Shown: positions 33,975-42,279, numbered from the stretch's first letter. The stretch is 64,000 bases of DNA from JAJXWB01 sp046349085 (GCA_046349085.1 JAXMDA010000001.1:372001-436000), one strand, 5' to 3'. Numbers and translations: made by a program. The notes: generated from the letters alone by a model not told the origin.

Positions 33975-35155
33975 GCTCCGCTCCACAGTTTGATCGAATC
34001 GGCGAAAGTGCCGGCCTGTTCGCGAATGGGCTGCATCTGCCCGGAATTCTCCGCGTATTTGAACGCGATCTGCGGGATGTCGTGCCGCTTCAGCACAGCC
34101 TGAAGCATCGGACGCTCGAGCAATCCCGGATCGCAGAAGCTGGTCATGGCGAAGATCACGCCCTCGGCGCGGTTCTTGCGGACGCTGTCGACAAGATAGA
34201 GGCCCTTCTTGGCTTCGTCGGGCTCGTATTTCGGCGGCGTCGACTGGGAATCGTGCAGGTAGGCCTGGCTCAAATTCCTGAGCGGATCGCCCTCCAGCTT
34301 GACGTCGGATTTTTCCCAGCGCGTGACGAGGATGAAGTCGTCGTCGACGATGTAGCAGCCGGCGAGCTCGATCGACTTGATGAGGTTGAGCGGCGGCTGC
34401 TCGCAGAAGGCGCCGCTGACGACCACCCGCGAATTGTCCTTGACCGGCCGCTGCTGGTTGCGCGCGGCCTCGAGATAGGCGCGCAGCATGTCGTTGTGCT
34501 CTTCCACGGGAATGACCATGCCGGCGCGCAGCAGCAGGTACAGTTCGGACGAAGGCACGTTCCACGGCTTTTCCGCCCGCAATTCGTAGACTTCGCGGAC
34601 GAGGCGCCGATTCTCGTTGAAGACGGCGATCGAGGCGCGGATAGCGTCGTCGGTCACCGGCTTGCCGGTCATTTCCGACAGCCAGTGGCAGGTTTCGCGC
34701 AATTCGCTCACGTAGAACTCGCCGCCGAGATCGTCCTCAAAATTGTGCGGCAGGTCGATGTAGCGCGAGCCCTTGGTCGGGAACATGAGTTTCCACATGC
34801 CCGAGAGATTGCGGATGACGTCGCAGATCGAGGGAAACATCATGCCGTCGACAAAATCGAGCCGACCGGACACGCCGAGTTCGACGGTCGAGCGCGGAAT
34901 GCGGCAGATGTAGCTCTGGTAATAGGCGTCGCCGTGGATGACTTCGAGCTGGTCGCCGCCGCCGAAGACGCCGAGCGGCAAGCCGCCCGCGGCGTGCACC
35001 AGTTCGCGCGGCGCATAGTAGGGCATGAAGCCGACGACGATGCGCCCGGGCTTTTCCGCCTTCCATTCGCGCGCCCGCGTGAAATTGAGGTCGGTAAAGA
35101 GTTCGTCGCAGCGCCTGATGATATCGGCGGTTGTGGAATTCGGCTTGTCGAGCAT
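33971..35155 (-). CDS. bcrC: Benzoyl-CoA reductase subunit C (catalytic module)
   Basis: This 394-residue HgdB-family subunit is the partner of BcrB. It has VVGFMPYYAPRELVHAAGGLPLG near the N-terminus, and Cys in YICRIPRS, MMFPSICDVIRN, SGAFCEQPP and MTSFCDPGLLERP, typical cluster-ligand positions of the family. It begins one base after the dch stop and overlaps bcrB by 4 bases. Presence of all four subunits in one run indicates a complete ATP-dependent class I reductase. Confidence 0.94.
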   Translation of the reverse strand: MLDKPNSTTADIIRRCDELFTDLNFTRAREWKAEKPGRIVVGFMPYYAPRELVHAAGGLPLGVFGGGDQLEVIHGDAYYQSYICRIPRSTVELGVSGRLDFVDGMMFPSICDVIRNLSGMWKLMFPTKGSRYIDLPHNFEDDLGGEFYVSELRETCHWLSEMTGKPVTDDAIRASIAVFNENRRLVREVYELRAEKPWNVPSSELYLLLRAGMVIPVEEHNDMLRAYLEAARNQQRPVKDNSRVVVSGAFCEQPPLNLIKSIELAGCYIVDDDFILVTRWEKSDVKLEGDPLRNLSQAYLHDSQSTPPKYEPDEAKKGLYLVDSVRKNRAEGVIFAMTSFCDPGLLERPMLQAVLKRHDIPQIAFKYAENSGQMQPIREQAGTFADSIKLWSGA

Positions 35156-35156
35156 G

Positions 35157-35924
35157 TCAGGCGTCCTTCCAGCGCGCAGGGCGCTTTTCGATGAAAGCGG
35201 TCAGACCCTCGAGGGCGTCCGACGTCGTCATCAGTTCGTCGAGGTAGAGCTTTTCGATCGCTGCGAGCTTGTTCGCGACGCGGTCGACGAGACCTTCGCG
35301 CGCGGCGCGCGTCGCGTATCGCAGCGATTTCGCGCTCTTGGGCGCAAGGTGCTTGTCGAAATAGGCAAGAGCTTCAGCTTCCGGATCGTCCGCGACAGCG
35401 GTGACGAGTCCGATGCGCAGCGCTTCCTCGGCGCCGATGGAGCGGCCCGAAAGCAGGAGGTCTTCGGCGGCCGCCAGCCCGACGCGTTCGGGCAGGAGGC
35501 AGGAAGCCGCGGGCGCGAAAACGCCGATCTGGATCTCGGGCTGGCCGAGCTTCGCGTCGGCGCCGGCGAAGATCAGATGCGCGGCGGAGACCAGTTCCAG
35601 CCCGCCGCCGAGGCACTGGCCGCGCACGACGGCGATCACCGGCGTGTCGGAGCCGAACACCTTGAGGACCAAGCGATGAAAGCCCGCGAGCATGGCCGCG
35701 CATTGGTCGGGCATGTGCTCCTCGATCGAGGCGCCGAAGGAGAAATGCCCGCCTGCCGCGTCGATCATGATCGCGCGCAGTTCGGAGGCGCCTCCGTGCT
35801 TGGTCAGCGCCTCCTCGAGCGCCGCGTTCATCGCGGCGTCGAGAATGTTCGCCTTGGGCCGGTCGAGGCGGAGCCGGAGCAGCCGGCCCTCCTTCTCGAA
35901 CCAGATCTTGACGGGCGCGCTCAT
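35157..35924 (-). CDS. dch: Cyclohexa-1,5-diene-1-carbonyl-CoA hydratase
   Basis: This 255-residue crotonase-family enzyme hydrates the dienoyl-CoA product of benzoyl-CoA reductase to 6-hydroxycyclohex-1-ene-1-carbonyl-CoA. It has SFGASIEEHMPDQCAAML, a Dch-like oxyanion region, and GGGLELVSAAHLIFAG, followed by AKLGQPEIQIGVFAPAAS, so both hydratase Glu positions are kept. The start at 35924 overlaps the oah stop by ATGA, and bcrC begins one base after its stop. Together with oah it marks the Thauera/Magnetospirillum branch rather than the badKHI branch of Rhodopseudomonas palustris. Confidence 0.9.
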   Translation of the reverse strand: MSAPVKIWFEKEGRLLRLRLDRPKANILDAAMNAALEEALTKHGGASELRAIMIDAAGGHFSFGASIEEHMPDQCAAMLAGFHRLVLKVFGSDTPVIAVVRGQCLGGGLELVSAAHLIFAGADAKLGQPEIQIGVFAPAASCLLPERVGLAAAEDLLLSGRSIGAEEALRIGLVTAVADDPEAEALAYFDKHLAPKSAKSLRYATRAAREGLVDRVANKLAAIEKLYLDELMTTSDALEGLTAFIEKRPARWKDA

Positions 35925-37021
35925 GCGGATTTCGCCTTCGGGATCAGTTCCTCGATCATCGCTTCCGTCCAGCCTTCGCCGTAGGCGAGGCGCTGGCGCA
36001 GCGCGACGAAGTCGATTTCGCGGTCTTCCTTCGGGCCTTCGTTGAAGGCGCGGAAGCCGGTGCGCGCTTCGGCCATCATGTTGAGCGCGAGCCAGGCGCG
36101 GCTGTCTTCCTTGTTGCGGTTCCAGGACTCGATCTTGGGCTTGCGCAATTCCTCGAAGCTCTTGGTCAGGCACTCCGGGAATGTGGTCAGCAGCTTGGTG
36201 CAGAGCGCCTCGACCTTGATGTCGAGCTGCGAGAGATCGACCACGCCGCGCGCCATCGTCTCCTTGCCCTTCTTGAGGGCCTCGCCGGTCAGTGGCTCGC
36301 CGTGCACGATCTTGCCGAACTCGTCGAGATAGCGCTGCGTCTCGACGAGAGGGTTCGGCACGAATTTGCCGTCGACCTTCAGGGCGGGAACGATGTCGAG
36401 CGCGACGCCCAGACGATAGGCCTTGTGCGCCGACCAGGGCTCGCAGAGCGTGCCGGATTCCATCGCCCGCTCGCAACCGACCATCAGCGGCAGGAAGTCG
36501 GTCGCGCCGCCGATCGCCGCCGAACCGTGCTTCGGGCCGGCCTGGCCGAACTTGGCGAGGTCCTGCGCGATGGTGAAATCGCAGGCCATGCCGATTTCCT
36601 GGCCGCCGCCGATGCGCATGCCGTTGACGCGGGCGATGACCGGCTTGTCGCAACCGAGAATGGCCGACACCATGTCGTTGAACAGCCGCATGTACTGCCG
36701 GTATTCCTGCGGGTTGCCGGCGTAATATTCGGCATATTCCTTGGTGTTGCCGCCTGTGCAGAAGGCCTTGTCGCCAACGCCGGTGAACACGACCGCGACG
36801 ACGTCGCGCGCATTGGAGGCGGCGCGAAAGGCGCGAATGACGCCCTTCACCATGTCGGTCGTGTAGGAATTGTACTGCTTGGGATTATCGAGCCAGATCC
36901 AGGCGTTGTAGAGGCCTGCGGCGACGGAGCCGTCGGCGCGCTTGGCCGGCCGCTTCTCGTAGATGACGCCGGGGACCTCGGAGTGCGGGACGATATCGTG
37001 GTCGACGAGATGAGCAGTCAT
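35921..37021 (-). CDS. oah: 6-oxocyclohex-1-ene-1-carbonyl-CoA hydrolase
   Basis: This 366-residue crotonase-family enzyme adds two waters and opens the ring to 3-hydroxypimeloyl-CoA. Signatures are NAWIWLDNPKQYNSYTTDMV, FCTGGNTKEYAEYYAGNPQEYR and GMRIGGGQEIGMACDFTIAQD; the length is close to that of known Oah proteins (about 375). The start MTAHLVDHDIVPHSEVPG at 37021 is taken over an upstream in-frame Met because it follows AGGA and matches the family N-terminus. It is the first gene of the leftward benzoyl-CoA set, facing the korAB operon across a divergent promoter region. The dehydrogenase Had, needed to make its substrate, is missing nearby. Confidence 0.92.
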   Translation of the reverse strand: MTAHLVDHDIVPHSEVPGVIYEKRPAKRADGSVAAGLYNAWIWLDNPKQYNSYTTDMVKGVIRAFRAASNARDVVAVVFTGVGDKAFCTGGNTKEYAEYYAGNPQEYRQYMRLFNDMVSAILGCDKPVIARVNGMRIGGGQEIGMACDFTIAQDLAKFGQAGPKHGSAAIGGATDFLPLMVGCERAMESGTLCEPWSAHKAYRLGVALDIVPALKVDGKFVPNPLVETQRYLDEFGKIVHGEPLTGEALKKGKETMARGVVDLSQLDIKVEALCTKLLTTFPECLTKSFEELRKPKIESWNRNKEDSRAWLALNMMAEARTGFRAFNEGPKEDREIDFVALRQRLAYGEGWTEAMIEELIPKAKSA

Positions 37022-37350
37022 CGGATTTGTCCTGTCGCAGTCAGTGAGCCCTTGCCGCGCGCGTAATCTCCGCACGGTCGTAAAACCTTCCACCGAAGAT
37101 GCGGCTGCGAGATCCCGCCGCGCGCAAAATCGATCCGGTCGAGGCGACCGTCATCGTCCTGCTCTGCGTCGAAACGCCCGATCCCATCCGCTTCCCCATT
37201 TGTGTGTCGCCGGCCTTTGGCCATTGCGATCACGTTCGTTGGATGGTAAAGTAGTACTGAGATACCAAAATAGCAAGCGCGATTTTCGGGCTTGTGAACA
37301 AGCAGCGGCAAAACACCGCTGCGGGACGGCGACAGAAGGAGGCGGTCATC
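37022..37350. promoter_or_regulatory. Divergent oah / korA control region (329 bp)
   Basis: This stretch holds no gene. It contains the 24-base imperfect palindrome at 37244-37267 and a second inverted repeat CTTGT-GA-ACAAG at 37291-37302, about 50 bases before the korA start. On the oah side a possible promoter TTGCTA, 17 bases, TACTTT overlaps the palindrome, so a bound protein would block it. I saw no convincing FNR-type TTGAT-N4-ATCAA box. A GTG-initiated extension of korA from 37294 is open but poorly supported. Confidence 0.65.
37244..37267. promoter_or_regulatory. Candidate operator for the benzoyl-CoA genes
   Basis: The site runs from TGGTAAAGTAGT to ACTGAGATACCA. It is centred on AGTACT, with outer arms TGGTA and TACCA; 8 of 12 positions are symmetric. 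The right end extends to ACCAAAATA, which recurs upstream of the tandem-GNAT gene. The spacing is compatible with a dimeric regulator of the Rrf2 type. Confidence 0.5.
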
Positions 37351-39081
37351 ATGACGCAATCGCGCTTTGCGCCCAGTCTCTCCATCGTGCTGACAGGATC
37401 GGGAGGCGCCGGCGTTATGACCGCCGGCCAGACCTTGCTGGACGCTGCGACGAGTTGCGGCCTCTACGGACTGATGACGCGCTCCACGGGTCCGCAGATT
37501 CGCGGCGGCGAGGCGGCGGCGATGATCCGTCTCTCGACGCGCCCCGTGCAATGTCCGGGCGACCGCTTCGACATCCTGCTCGCGCTCGATTTCGACAATG
37601 TCCAGCGCTTTGCGGCCGAATTGCCGCTGGATTCCGCAAGCCTCGTCATCGCGGATTCGGCGGCCGGCGACCTGCCGGATTTCCTGAAAGCGTCGGGCGC
37701 GACCGCCGCCTGGCTGCCGATGGCCAAGCTCGCCAAGTCCGTGCCCGGCGGCCGCGTGTCGATGATCGCCCTCGGGGCGCTGGCGCGTGTCATCGGCCTG
37801 CCGGAATCGTCGATCGTCGAAGCGGTCGCTGCGTCAATCGGCCGCAAGAAGCCGGAGGCTCTCGCCGCCAGCGAGAAGGCCGTGCTGCTCGGCGCCGCCA
37901 ATGCGCCGGACGCGAAGGTTCCGCGCCTTGCATTGAGCGGCGCGGCGCCGGGGGGGCGGTGGTCGATCACCGGCAACGAAGCGACGGGCTTCGGCGCGAT
38001 CAAGGGCGGCGTGAAATTCGTCGGCGGCTATCCGATCACGCCGGCGACGGAAATCCTGGAATGGATGGCCGGCGCGCTGCCGCAATGCGGCGGCGTGCTG
38101 ATGCAGGCGGAGGACGAACTCGCGTCTATCAATATGATTATCGGCGCGAGCTTCGGCGGCGCGCCGTCGCTGACGGCCACCGCAGGCCCCGGCCTGTCGC
38201 TGATGATCGAGTCGCTCGGGCTGGCGGTCGCCTCCGAGACGCCGGTTGTCGTCGTGGACGTCATGCGGTCGGGCCCGTCGACCGGCATTGCGACGAAATC
38301 CGAACAGAGCGATCTCAACATCGCCGTCTACGGGCTGCATGGCGACGCGCCGCATGTGGTGACCGCGCCGCTGTCGGTCTCCGATTGCCTGATGACGGCG
38401 CAATGGTCGGTGCATCTCGCCGAGACCCTGCAGACGCCGGTCATCATGCTGTCCGACCAGTCGCTCGGCCAGGCGCGCGTCGTCGTCGACAAGCCGGCCG
38501 ACGTCTCCTTCGCCACGAAGCGCCTGGTCGCCGAGGGCAAGCTGGAGAATTACGCGCGCTATGCGCTCACCGAGAGCGGCGTCTCGCCCATGGCCCTGCC
38601 CGGCGCGCCGGGCGGGCAATACACGGCGGACGGGCTCACCCACAACCAGAAGGGCACGCCCTCGAGCCAGGCGCACGACCATATCGGCCAGCTCGACAAG
38701 CGCCAGCGCAAGCTCGAAGTGTACGACTTCTCCGCGCACTGGGCGGACATCGAGGGCGAGGGCGAGCTTGCGGTCATCACCTGGGGCTCGTCGACCGAGC
38801 CGTTGCGCGAGGCGGTCGAGGCGGCGCGCGCCGAGGGAATCAAGATCAAGCTGATTGCGCTGCGCCTCGTTTCGCCGACGCAGCCGAAGCTGCTCGCCGC
38901 CGCGCTCGAAGGCGTCAAGCGGCTGATCGTGGTCGAACAGAGCCACTCCGGACAATTCTGGCGCTTCTTGCGCGCGCATTACGAGCTGCCGGCGGATGTA
39001 ACGCCGGTGGCGCGGCCAGGACCGCTGCCGATCAGACCCGGCGAGGCGCTGGCGCTCATCAGGAAGGGAGCATCGTCATGA
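37351..39081 (+). CDS. korA: 2-oxoacid:ferredoxin oxidoreductase, fused gamma-alpha subunit
   Basis: This 576-residue subunit has a gamma domain first (SIVLTGSGGAGVMTAGQTL, residues about 9-27; TRSTGPQIRGGEAA), then the alpha domain with GGYPITPATEILEWM near 228 and the pyrimidine-binding end segment. In Thauera, KorAB oxidises 2-oxoglutarate to succinyl-CoA and reduces the ferredoxin that feeds benzoyl-CoA reductase. The neighbourhood strongly suggests the same job here. The ATG at 37351 follows GGAGG with 8-base spacing. Its stop overlaps the korB start by ATGA. Confidence 0.88.
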   Translation: MTQSRFAPSLSIVLTGSGGAGVMTAGQTLLDAATSCGLYGLMTRSTGPQIRGGEAAAMIRLSTRPVQCPGDRFDILLALDFDNVQRFAAELPLDSASLVIADSAAGDLPDFLKASGATAAWLPMAKLAKSVPGGRVSMIALGALARVIGLPESSIVEAVAASIGRKKPEALAASEKAVLLGAANAPDAKVPRLALSGAAPGGRWSITGNEATGFGAIKGGVKFVGGYPITPATEILEWMAGALPQCGGVLMQAEDELASINMIIGASFGGAPSLTATAGPGLSLMIESLGLAVASETPVVVVDVMRSGPSTGIATKSEQSDLNIAVYGLHGDAPHVVTAPLSVSDCLMTAQWSVHLAETLQTPVIMLSDQSLGQARVVVDKPADVSFATKRLVAEGKLENYARYALTESGVSPMALPGAPGGQYTADGLTHNQKGTPSSQAHDHIGQLDKRQRKLEVYDFSAHWADIEGEGELAVITWGSSTEPLREAVEAARAEGIKIKLIALRLVSPTQPKLLAAALEGVKRLIVVEQSHSGQFWRFLRAHYELPADVTPVARPGPLPIRPGEALALIRKGASS

Positions 39082-39917
39082 ATCTGGTTCCCGACGCGGC
39101 GCGCGATTTCAAGCCCGCCGACTACAAGTCCGCCGTCAAGCCGGTGTGGTGTCCGGGATGCGGCGACTATTCCGTGCTGCTCGCCTTCCAGCGCGCTTTC
39201 GCCGAGCTCGGGCTGTCGCCGGAGGAGATCGCCGTCGTCTCCGGCATCGGCTGCTCCTCGCGCATTCCCGCCTACACCAATTGCTACGGGTTCCACGGCG
39301 TGCACGGGCGCTCGCTGGCGCTGGCCTCCGGCCTGAAGGTGGCGCGGCCCGATCTCACCGTGGTGGTCGCGAGCGGCGACGGCGACGGCTTCTCGATCGG
39401 CGGCAATCACTTCCTGCACGCCTGCCGCCGCAACATCGACCTCACCTATGTCGTGATGGACAATCGCATCTACGGCATGACCAAGGGCCAGCCTTCGCCG
39501 ACCACCGAACCCGACTGGGACACGGCGATCGCGCCGGGCGGCACGGGTTTGAGTCCGTTCCATCCGCTGGTGATTGCGCTGGCTTCCGGCGCCAATTTCA
39601 TCGCGCGCGGATTCTCCGGCGATCTCAGCGGCTGCACGAAGCTGATCGTTGAGGCGATCCGCACGCCGGGTTTCTCCTTCGTCCAGATCCTCAGCCCCTG
39701 CGTCACCTTCCGCGAGGACCAGCAGAAGAACTGGAAAAGCATGGTGCACAACGCGACCGTCCCCGAGACCGACGATCCGGGCCGCGCGGCGCGGCGCCTG
39801 ATGACGGACGACGGCTTCAACGTCGGCGTTCTCTACCGCGGCAAGCGCGAGCCCTACCGGCCGCGGCCGCTCGCCGATCTCGATCCGGCGCGTCTCGAAG
39901 CGGAGTTTGCAGTATGA
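39078..39917 (+). CDS. korB: 2-oxoacid:ferredoxin oxidoreductase, beta subunit
   Basis: This 279-residue subunit binds thiamine diphosphate and a [4Fe-4S] cluster. It has VWCPGCGDYSVL (Cys25, Cys28), SGIGCSSRIPAY and the TPP/Mg motif GDGDGFSIGGNHFLHACRRN with MDNRIYGMTKGQPSPT. The start at 39078 overlaps korA by 4 bases, and its stop overlaps the ferritin-like gene by 4 bases. No delta (8Fe ferredoxin) domain is encoded here, so the separate ferredoxin at 30230 is a likely acceptor. 2-Oxoglutarate as substrate is inferred from context. Confidence 0.9.
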   Translation: MNLVPDAARDFKPADYKSAVKPVWCPGCGDYSVLLAFQRAFAELGLSPEEIAVVSGIGCSSRIPAYTNCYGFHGVHGRSLALASGLKVARPDLTVVVASGDGDGFSIGGNHFLHACRRNIDLTYVVMDNRIYGMTKGQPSPTTEPDWDTAIAPGGTGLSPFHPLVIALASGANFIARGFSGDLSGCTKLIVEAIRTPGFSFVQILSPCVTFREDQQKNWKSMVHNATVPETDDPGRAARRLMTDDGFNVGVLYRGKREPYRPRPLADLDPARLEAEFAV

Positions 39918-40432
39918 CCGACGCCCCTGTGTTCAAGAGCGTGGCCGAGTTCTTCGCGCAGGCGCTCGCCATCGAGATCGAGGCTTCCGAGCGCTACGAG
40001 GCTCTGGCCGACCAGATGGAGGTCCACAACAACGGCCGCGTCGCCGCGATCTTCCGCAAGATGGCGCTGATCGAAGCCGAGCATCGCAAGGAGATCGCGC
40101 GGCGCGCCGGAAACGCGCTCGTCGGCGGACAGCCGGCGAGATTCAGTTGGACAGGGCCGGAAGGCCCGGAGGCGATCGACTTTTCCGACGTCCACTACCT
40201 CATGACGCCGCGTCAGGCGTTGCTGCTCGCGCGCCACAACGAGGAGCGCGCAACGAGTTATTTCGAGGCGATCGCCGATTCCGCCGACGATCCGGAGATC
40301 GCCGCATTCGCCCGCACGATGGCGGAAGACGAACGCCAGCACGTCCTATGGGTCGATCGCTGGCTGGAAAAGTTCGAGGCCGACGATCCGGATTGGGACG
40401 CCGATCCCGATCCGCCGGTGCTGCCGGACTGA
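39914..40432 (+). CDS. Ferritin-like/rubrerythrin-type diiron protein
   Basis: This 172-residue four-helix protein has two ExxH motifs, EAEH (54-57) and ERQH (140-143), plus helical Glu at about 21-26 and HNEE at 109-112, the pattern of a ferritin-like diiron site. No rubredoxin CxxC domain is present. The ATGA overlap with korB ties its translation to the oxygen-labile KorAB. A role in scavenging peroxide or oxygen, or in iron handling, is inferred from family and position. The acidic tail (DDPDWDADPDPP) has no assigned role. Confidence 0.8.
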   Translation: MTDAPVFKSVAEFFAQALAIEIEASERYEALADQMEVHNNGRVAAIFRKMALIEAEHRKEIARRAGNALVGGQPARFSWTGPEGPEAIDFSDVHYLMTPRQALLLARHNEERATSYFEAIADSADDPEIAAFARTMAEDERQHVLWVDRWLEKFEADDPDWDADPDPPVLPD

Positions 40433-40465
40433 GCGGCCAGGGGCGCGTTGCGCCCAGATAGAATC

Positions 40466-40629
40466 GTCATTGCGAGCCCGACAGAAGCCGGCGCCGGGAA
40501 GTCGGCGCCGGGAAGTCGGCTGTTGCCGACTTCCGTTGACGTTGCCGACTTCGCCTGACAGCGAAGCAATCCGGCCGCCGGGACTCTCGCGTGGATGGAT
40601 TGCTTCGTCGCTGCGCTCCTCGCAATGAC
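40466..40629. repeat. Miniature dispersed repeat, expanded form (164 bp)
   Basis: Perfect 11-base terminal inverted repeats GTCATTGCGAG (40466-40476) and CTCGCAATGAC (40619-40629) bound it. Its left end matches the reversed right end of the element at 25413-25537, except for 28 extra bases made of two copies of a 14-base unit, GGCGCCGGGAAGTC (40490-40503 and 40504-40517). GTTGCCGACTTC also occurs twice (40522-40533, 40541-40552). It has no coding capacity. Confidence 0.8.
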
Positions 40630-40679
40630 GATGTTGTTTCCGCCTGATACGGCGTGTTTCCGTCCAATGAGGAAACGCT

Positions 40680-41132
40680 CTAGGCCCCAACCGCCGCGCG
40701 CAACGCGCGGGCGGCGCGCTCGCCCTTCTTGCGCTCGTTCTCGATGATCTTGACGAGCGAGGTGATCGAGACAGACCGCAGGGTCGCGATGGCGATGTCG
40801 TCGATATCGGCGAGGACGCGATGCAGCGCACGGCTTTCCTCGTTGTCGCCGCCCGTATCGTTCTCGAGATCGGGCGAGGGATCCTCGAACAGCTCCACGA
40901 TGTCGAGCAGCGTCACGCGCTTGGGATTGCCGCAGAAACGATAGCCGCCGCCCGGACCGCGCACGGACTCGATCAGGCGCGCGCGCACCAGCGTGCGCAG
41001 GACCTTGGCCAGGTGATTGAGCGAAACGTCGTATTTCTTGGCGATCTCGCCGGCCGAAATCTGGGCGTCCGGGTTCGTTGCGAGTTCGACCACCGCATAA
41101 AGTCCGCAGATCGTCGCCTTCTGCAATTTCAT
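40680..41132 (-). CDS. Rrf2-family transcriptional regulator (BadM-like)
   Basis: This 150-residue winged-helix regulator has the Rrf2 N-terminus MKLQKATICGLYAVVELA, the recognition region SAGEIAKKYDVSLNHLAKVL and wing GPGGGYRF. The three-Cys cluster of IscR is not seen; only Cys9 and a Cys in FCGNP are visible. In R. palustris the Rrf2 protein BadM represses benzoyl-CoA reductase genes. This protein lies next to the kor operon and is a natural candidate for the same role, perhaps at the palindrome at 37244-37267. The C-terminal half is long and Lys/Arg/Ala-rich. Confidence 0.82.
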   Translation of the reverse strand: MKLQKATICGLYAVVELATNPDAQISAGEIAKKYDVSLNHLAKVLRTLVRARLIESVRGPGGGYRFCGNPKRVTLLDIVELFEDPSPDLENDTGGDNEESRALHRVLADIDDIAIATLRSVSITSLVKIIENERKKGERAARALRAAVGA

Positions 41133-41260
41133 CGACGCTTCACGTCCCTCTCGGCGCCCACGTTACATGCGGCCACATGCACATATAGCGCCCGCTGCTT
41201 CATCCGTCGCGCCCCGATGCATCAAATTCGTCCAGTTTTCCAATGCAAAAGCGCGGCAGC

Positions 41261-41719
41261 TCAGCCGAGCTCCTTTTCCATCTGGATGTAGCGACCGAAG
41301 ATCATGCCCTGGCTGCGGAAGAAGGCGAGCACGAGGTCGGAATCACGCTCGATCAGCGTCGAGACCTTGTCGATGCCGGCCCGCTGGAAGATGGCGCAGA
41401 GTTCGTCGAACAGCCGCGTTCCGACGTTCTTGACCCGGATGGTCGGGTCGACCGCCACCGCAAAGACCCATCCGCGCGGCTCGGCGCCAAATTCAAAGGC
41501 GCGAATCTCGCCGGAAATGAAACCGACGACGCGCCCATCCGCCTCGGCGACGAGAAAGGCGCGGCGATCCGCCTGCGCGCCCGAAAATTGCGCGATCATG
41601 TCGCGCCAATAATCCGGCTTGGACTGGCCGGTGGTCGCCTCGTCCAGCGCGACGACCGCCGTTACGTCGTCCGGCCGCGCCCGTCTTATGACAATAATGG
41701 CCTTCTTGCTGCCCGTCAT
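41261..41719 (-). CDS. GNAT-family N-acetyltransferase
   Basis: This 152-residue single-domain GNAT has an N-terminal IIVIRRARPDDVTAVVALDE, the core FISGEIRAFEFG, and motif A region VAVDPTIRVKNVGTRLFDEL. The pattern LDEATTGQSKPDYW is shared with both domains of the tandem GNAT at 42349, so the three domains are probably paralogues. The start at 41719 (MTGSKKAIIVIRR) is chosen over a longer open frame because it begins just before the fold. The substrate is unknown. In R. palustris a GNAT (BadL) is linked to control of benzoate genes, but equivalence is not shown. Confidence 0.82.
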   Translation of the reverse strand: MTGSKKAIIVIRRARPDDVTAVVALDEATTGQSKPDYWRDMIAQFSGAQADRRAFLVAEADGRVVGFISGEIRAFEFGAEPRGWVFAVAVDPTIRVKNVGTRLFDELCAIFQRAGIDKVSTLIERDSDLVLAFFRSQGMIFGRYIQMEKELG

Positions 41720-41790
41720 GCGCGTCTCGCGCCCCTGTCGTTCCCGCCAGCCGGCACTATAGGCCGCGTACGCGACGTCCGCGAGTATGT

Positions 41791-42279
41791 TCAGGCGTCG
41801 TGCCGCGCGCAGGCTTCGGCGTCGATCTCCGGCGTGAAGGCGTCCTCGATCGCCGGAAGCAGCGCCATCTCTTCCTTCTCGGCGTGGGAGCGCAGGCGCT
41901 CCACCAGTTCGGCGCCGACGGAGCGCAGGCCCGACCAGGACTGCGGCGTCCAACCGCCTGCGCCTTCGGATACGCGCGCGATCACGTCGGCGATCGTCTC
42001 GCGCAGGACGACATGCTCCTCGACCAGCAGTTCGCAGAGATCGCCGGCGCCGTTCTCGATGAGGATCGGGAAGAGCGCCTCCTCTTCGAAGGTGAAATGC
42101 ACCGAAATTTCATGCGCGAGCGCGCCGCGCAGCTTGCCGAGGAACCGGCCGATCTCGCCATCGTCGGCCGCCGGCGGCTCCTTGCGCGCGAGCACGACGC
42201 GCTCGAGTTCGTTCAGCAGGCCAAGCACCACCATGTGCTCGTCATGCAGGATGCGCGACGCGGAAAAGTGCAGGTTCAT
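41791..42279 (-). CDS. Hemerythrin-like HHE domain protein
   Basis: This 162-residue helical-bundle protein is predicted to bind a non-haem diiron centre. Candidate ligands are H12/H15 (HDEH), H56, H61 with E65-E67 (HEISVHFTFEEE), H89 (EEHVVLRE) and H132 with E136 (HAEKEE). Such proteins sense or bind O2, NO or iron. It lies between the two GNAT genes on the same strand, next to the anaerobic benzoyl-CoA genes, so an oxygen- or redox-responsive role is plausible but unproven. Confidence 0.82.
   Translation of the reverse strand: MNLHFSASRILHDEHMVVLGLLNELERVVLARKEPPAADDGEIGRFLGKLRGALAHEISVHFTFEEEALFPILIENGAGDLCELLVEEHVVLRETIADVIARVSEGAGGWTPQSWSGLRSVGAELVERLRSHAEKEEMALLPAIEDAFTPEIDAEACARHDA

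Noticed and set aside
31569..34103. 844-codon plus-strand frame opposite bcrA/bcrB
   Set aside because: Shadow frame; no ribosome-binding site or domain, and the bcr genes fill the other strand.
37022..37350. Looked for an FNR/AadR-type box (TTGAT-N4-ATCAA)
   Set aside because: No convincing match was found; TTGCGATCAC near 37224 is too degenerate.
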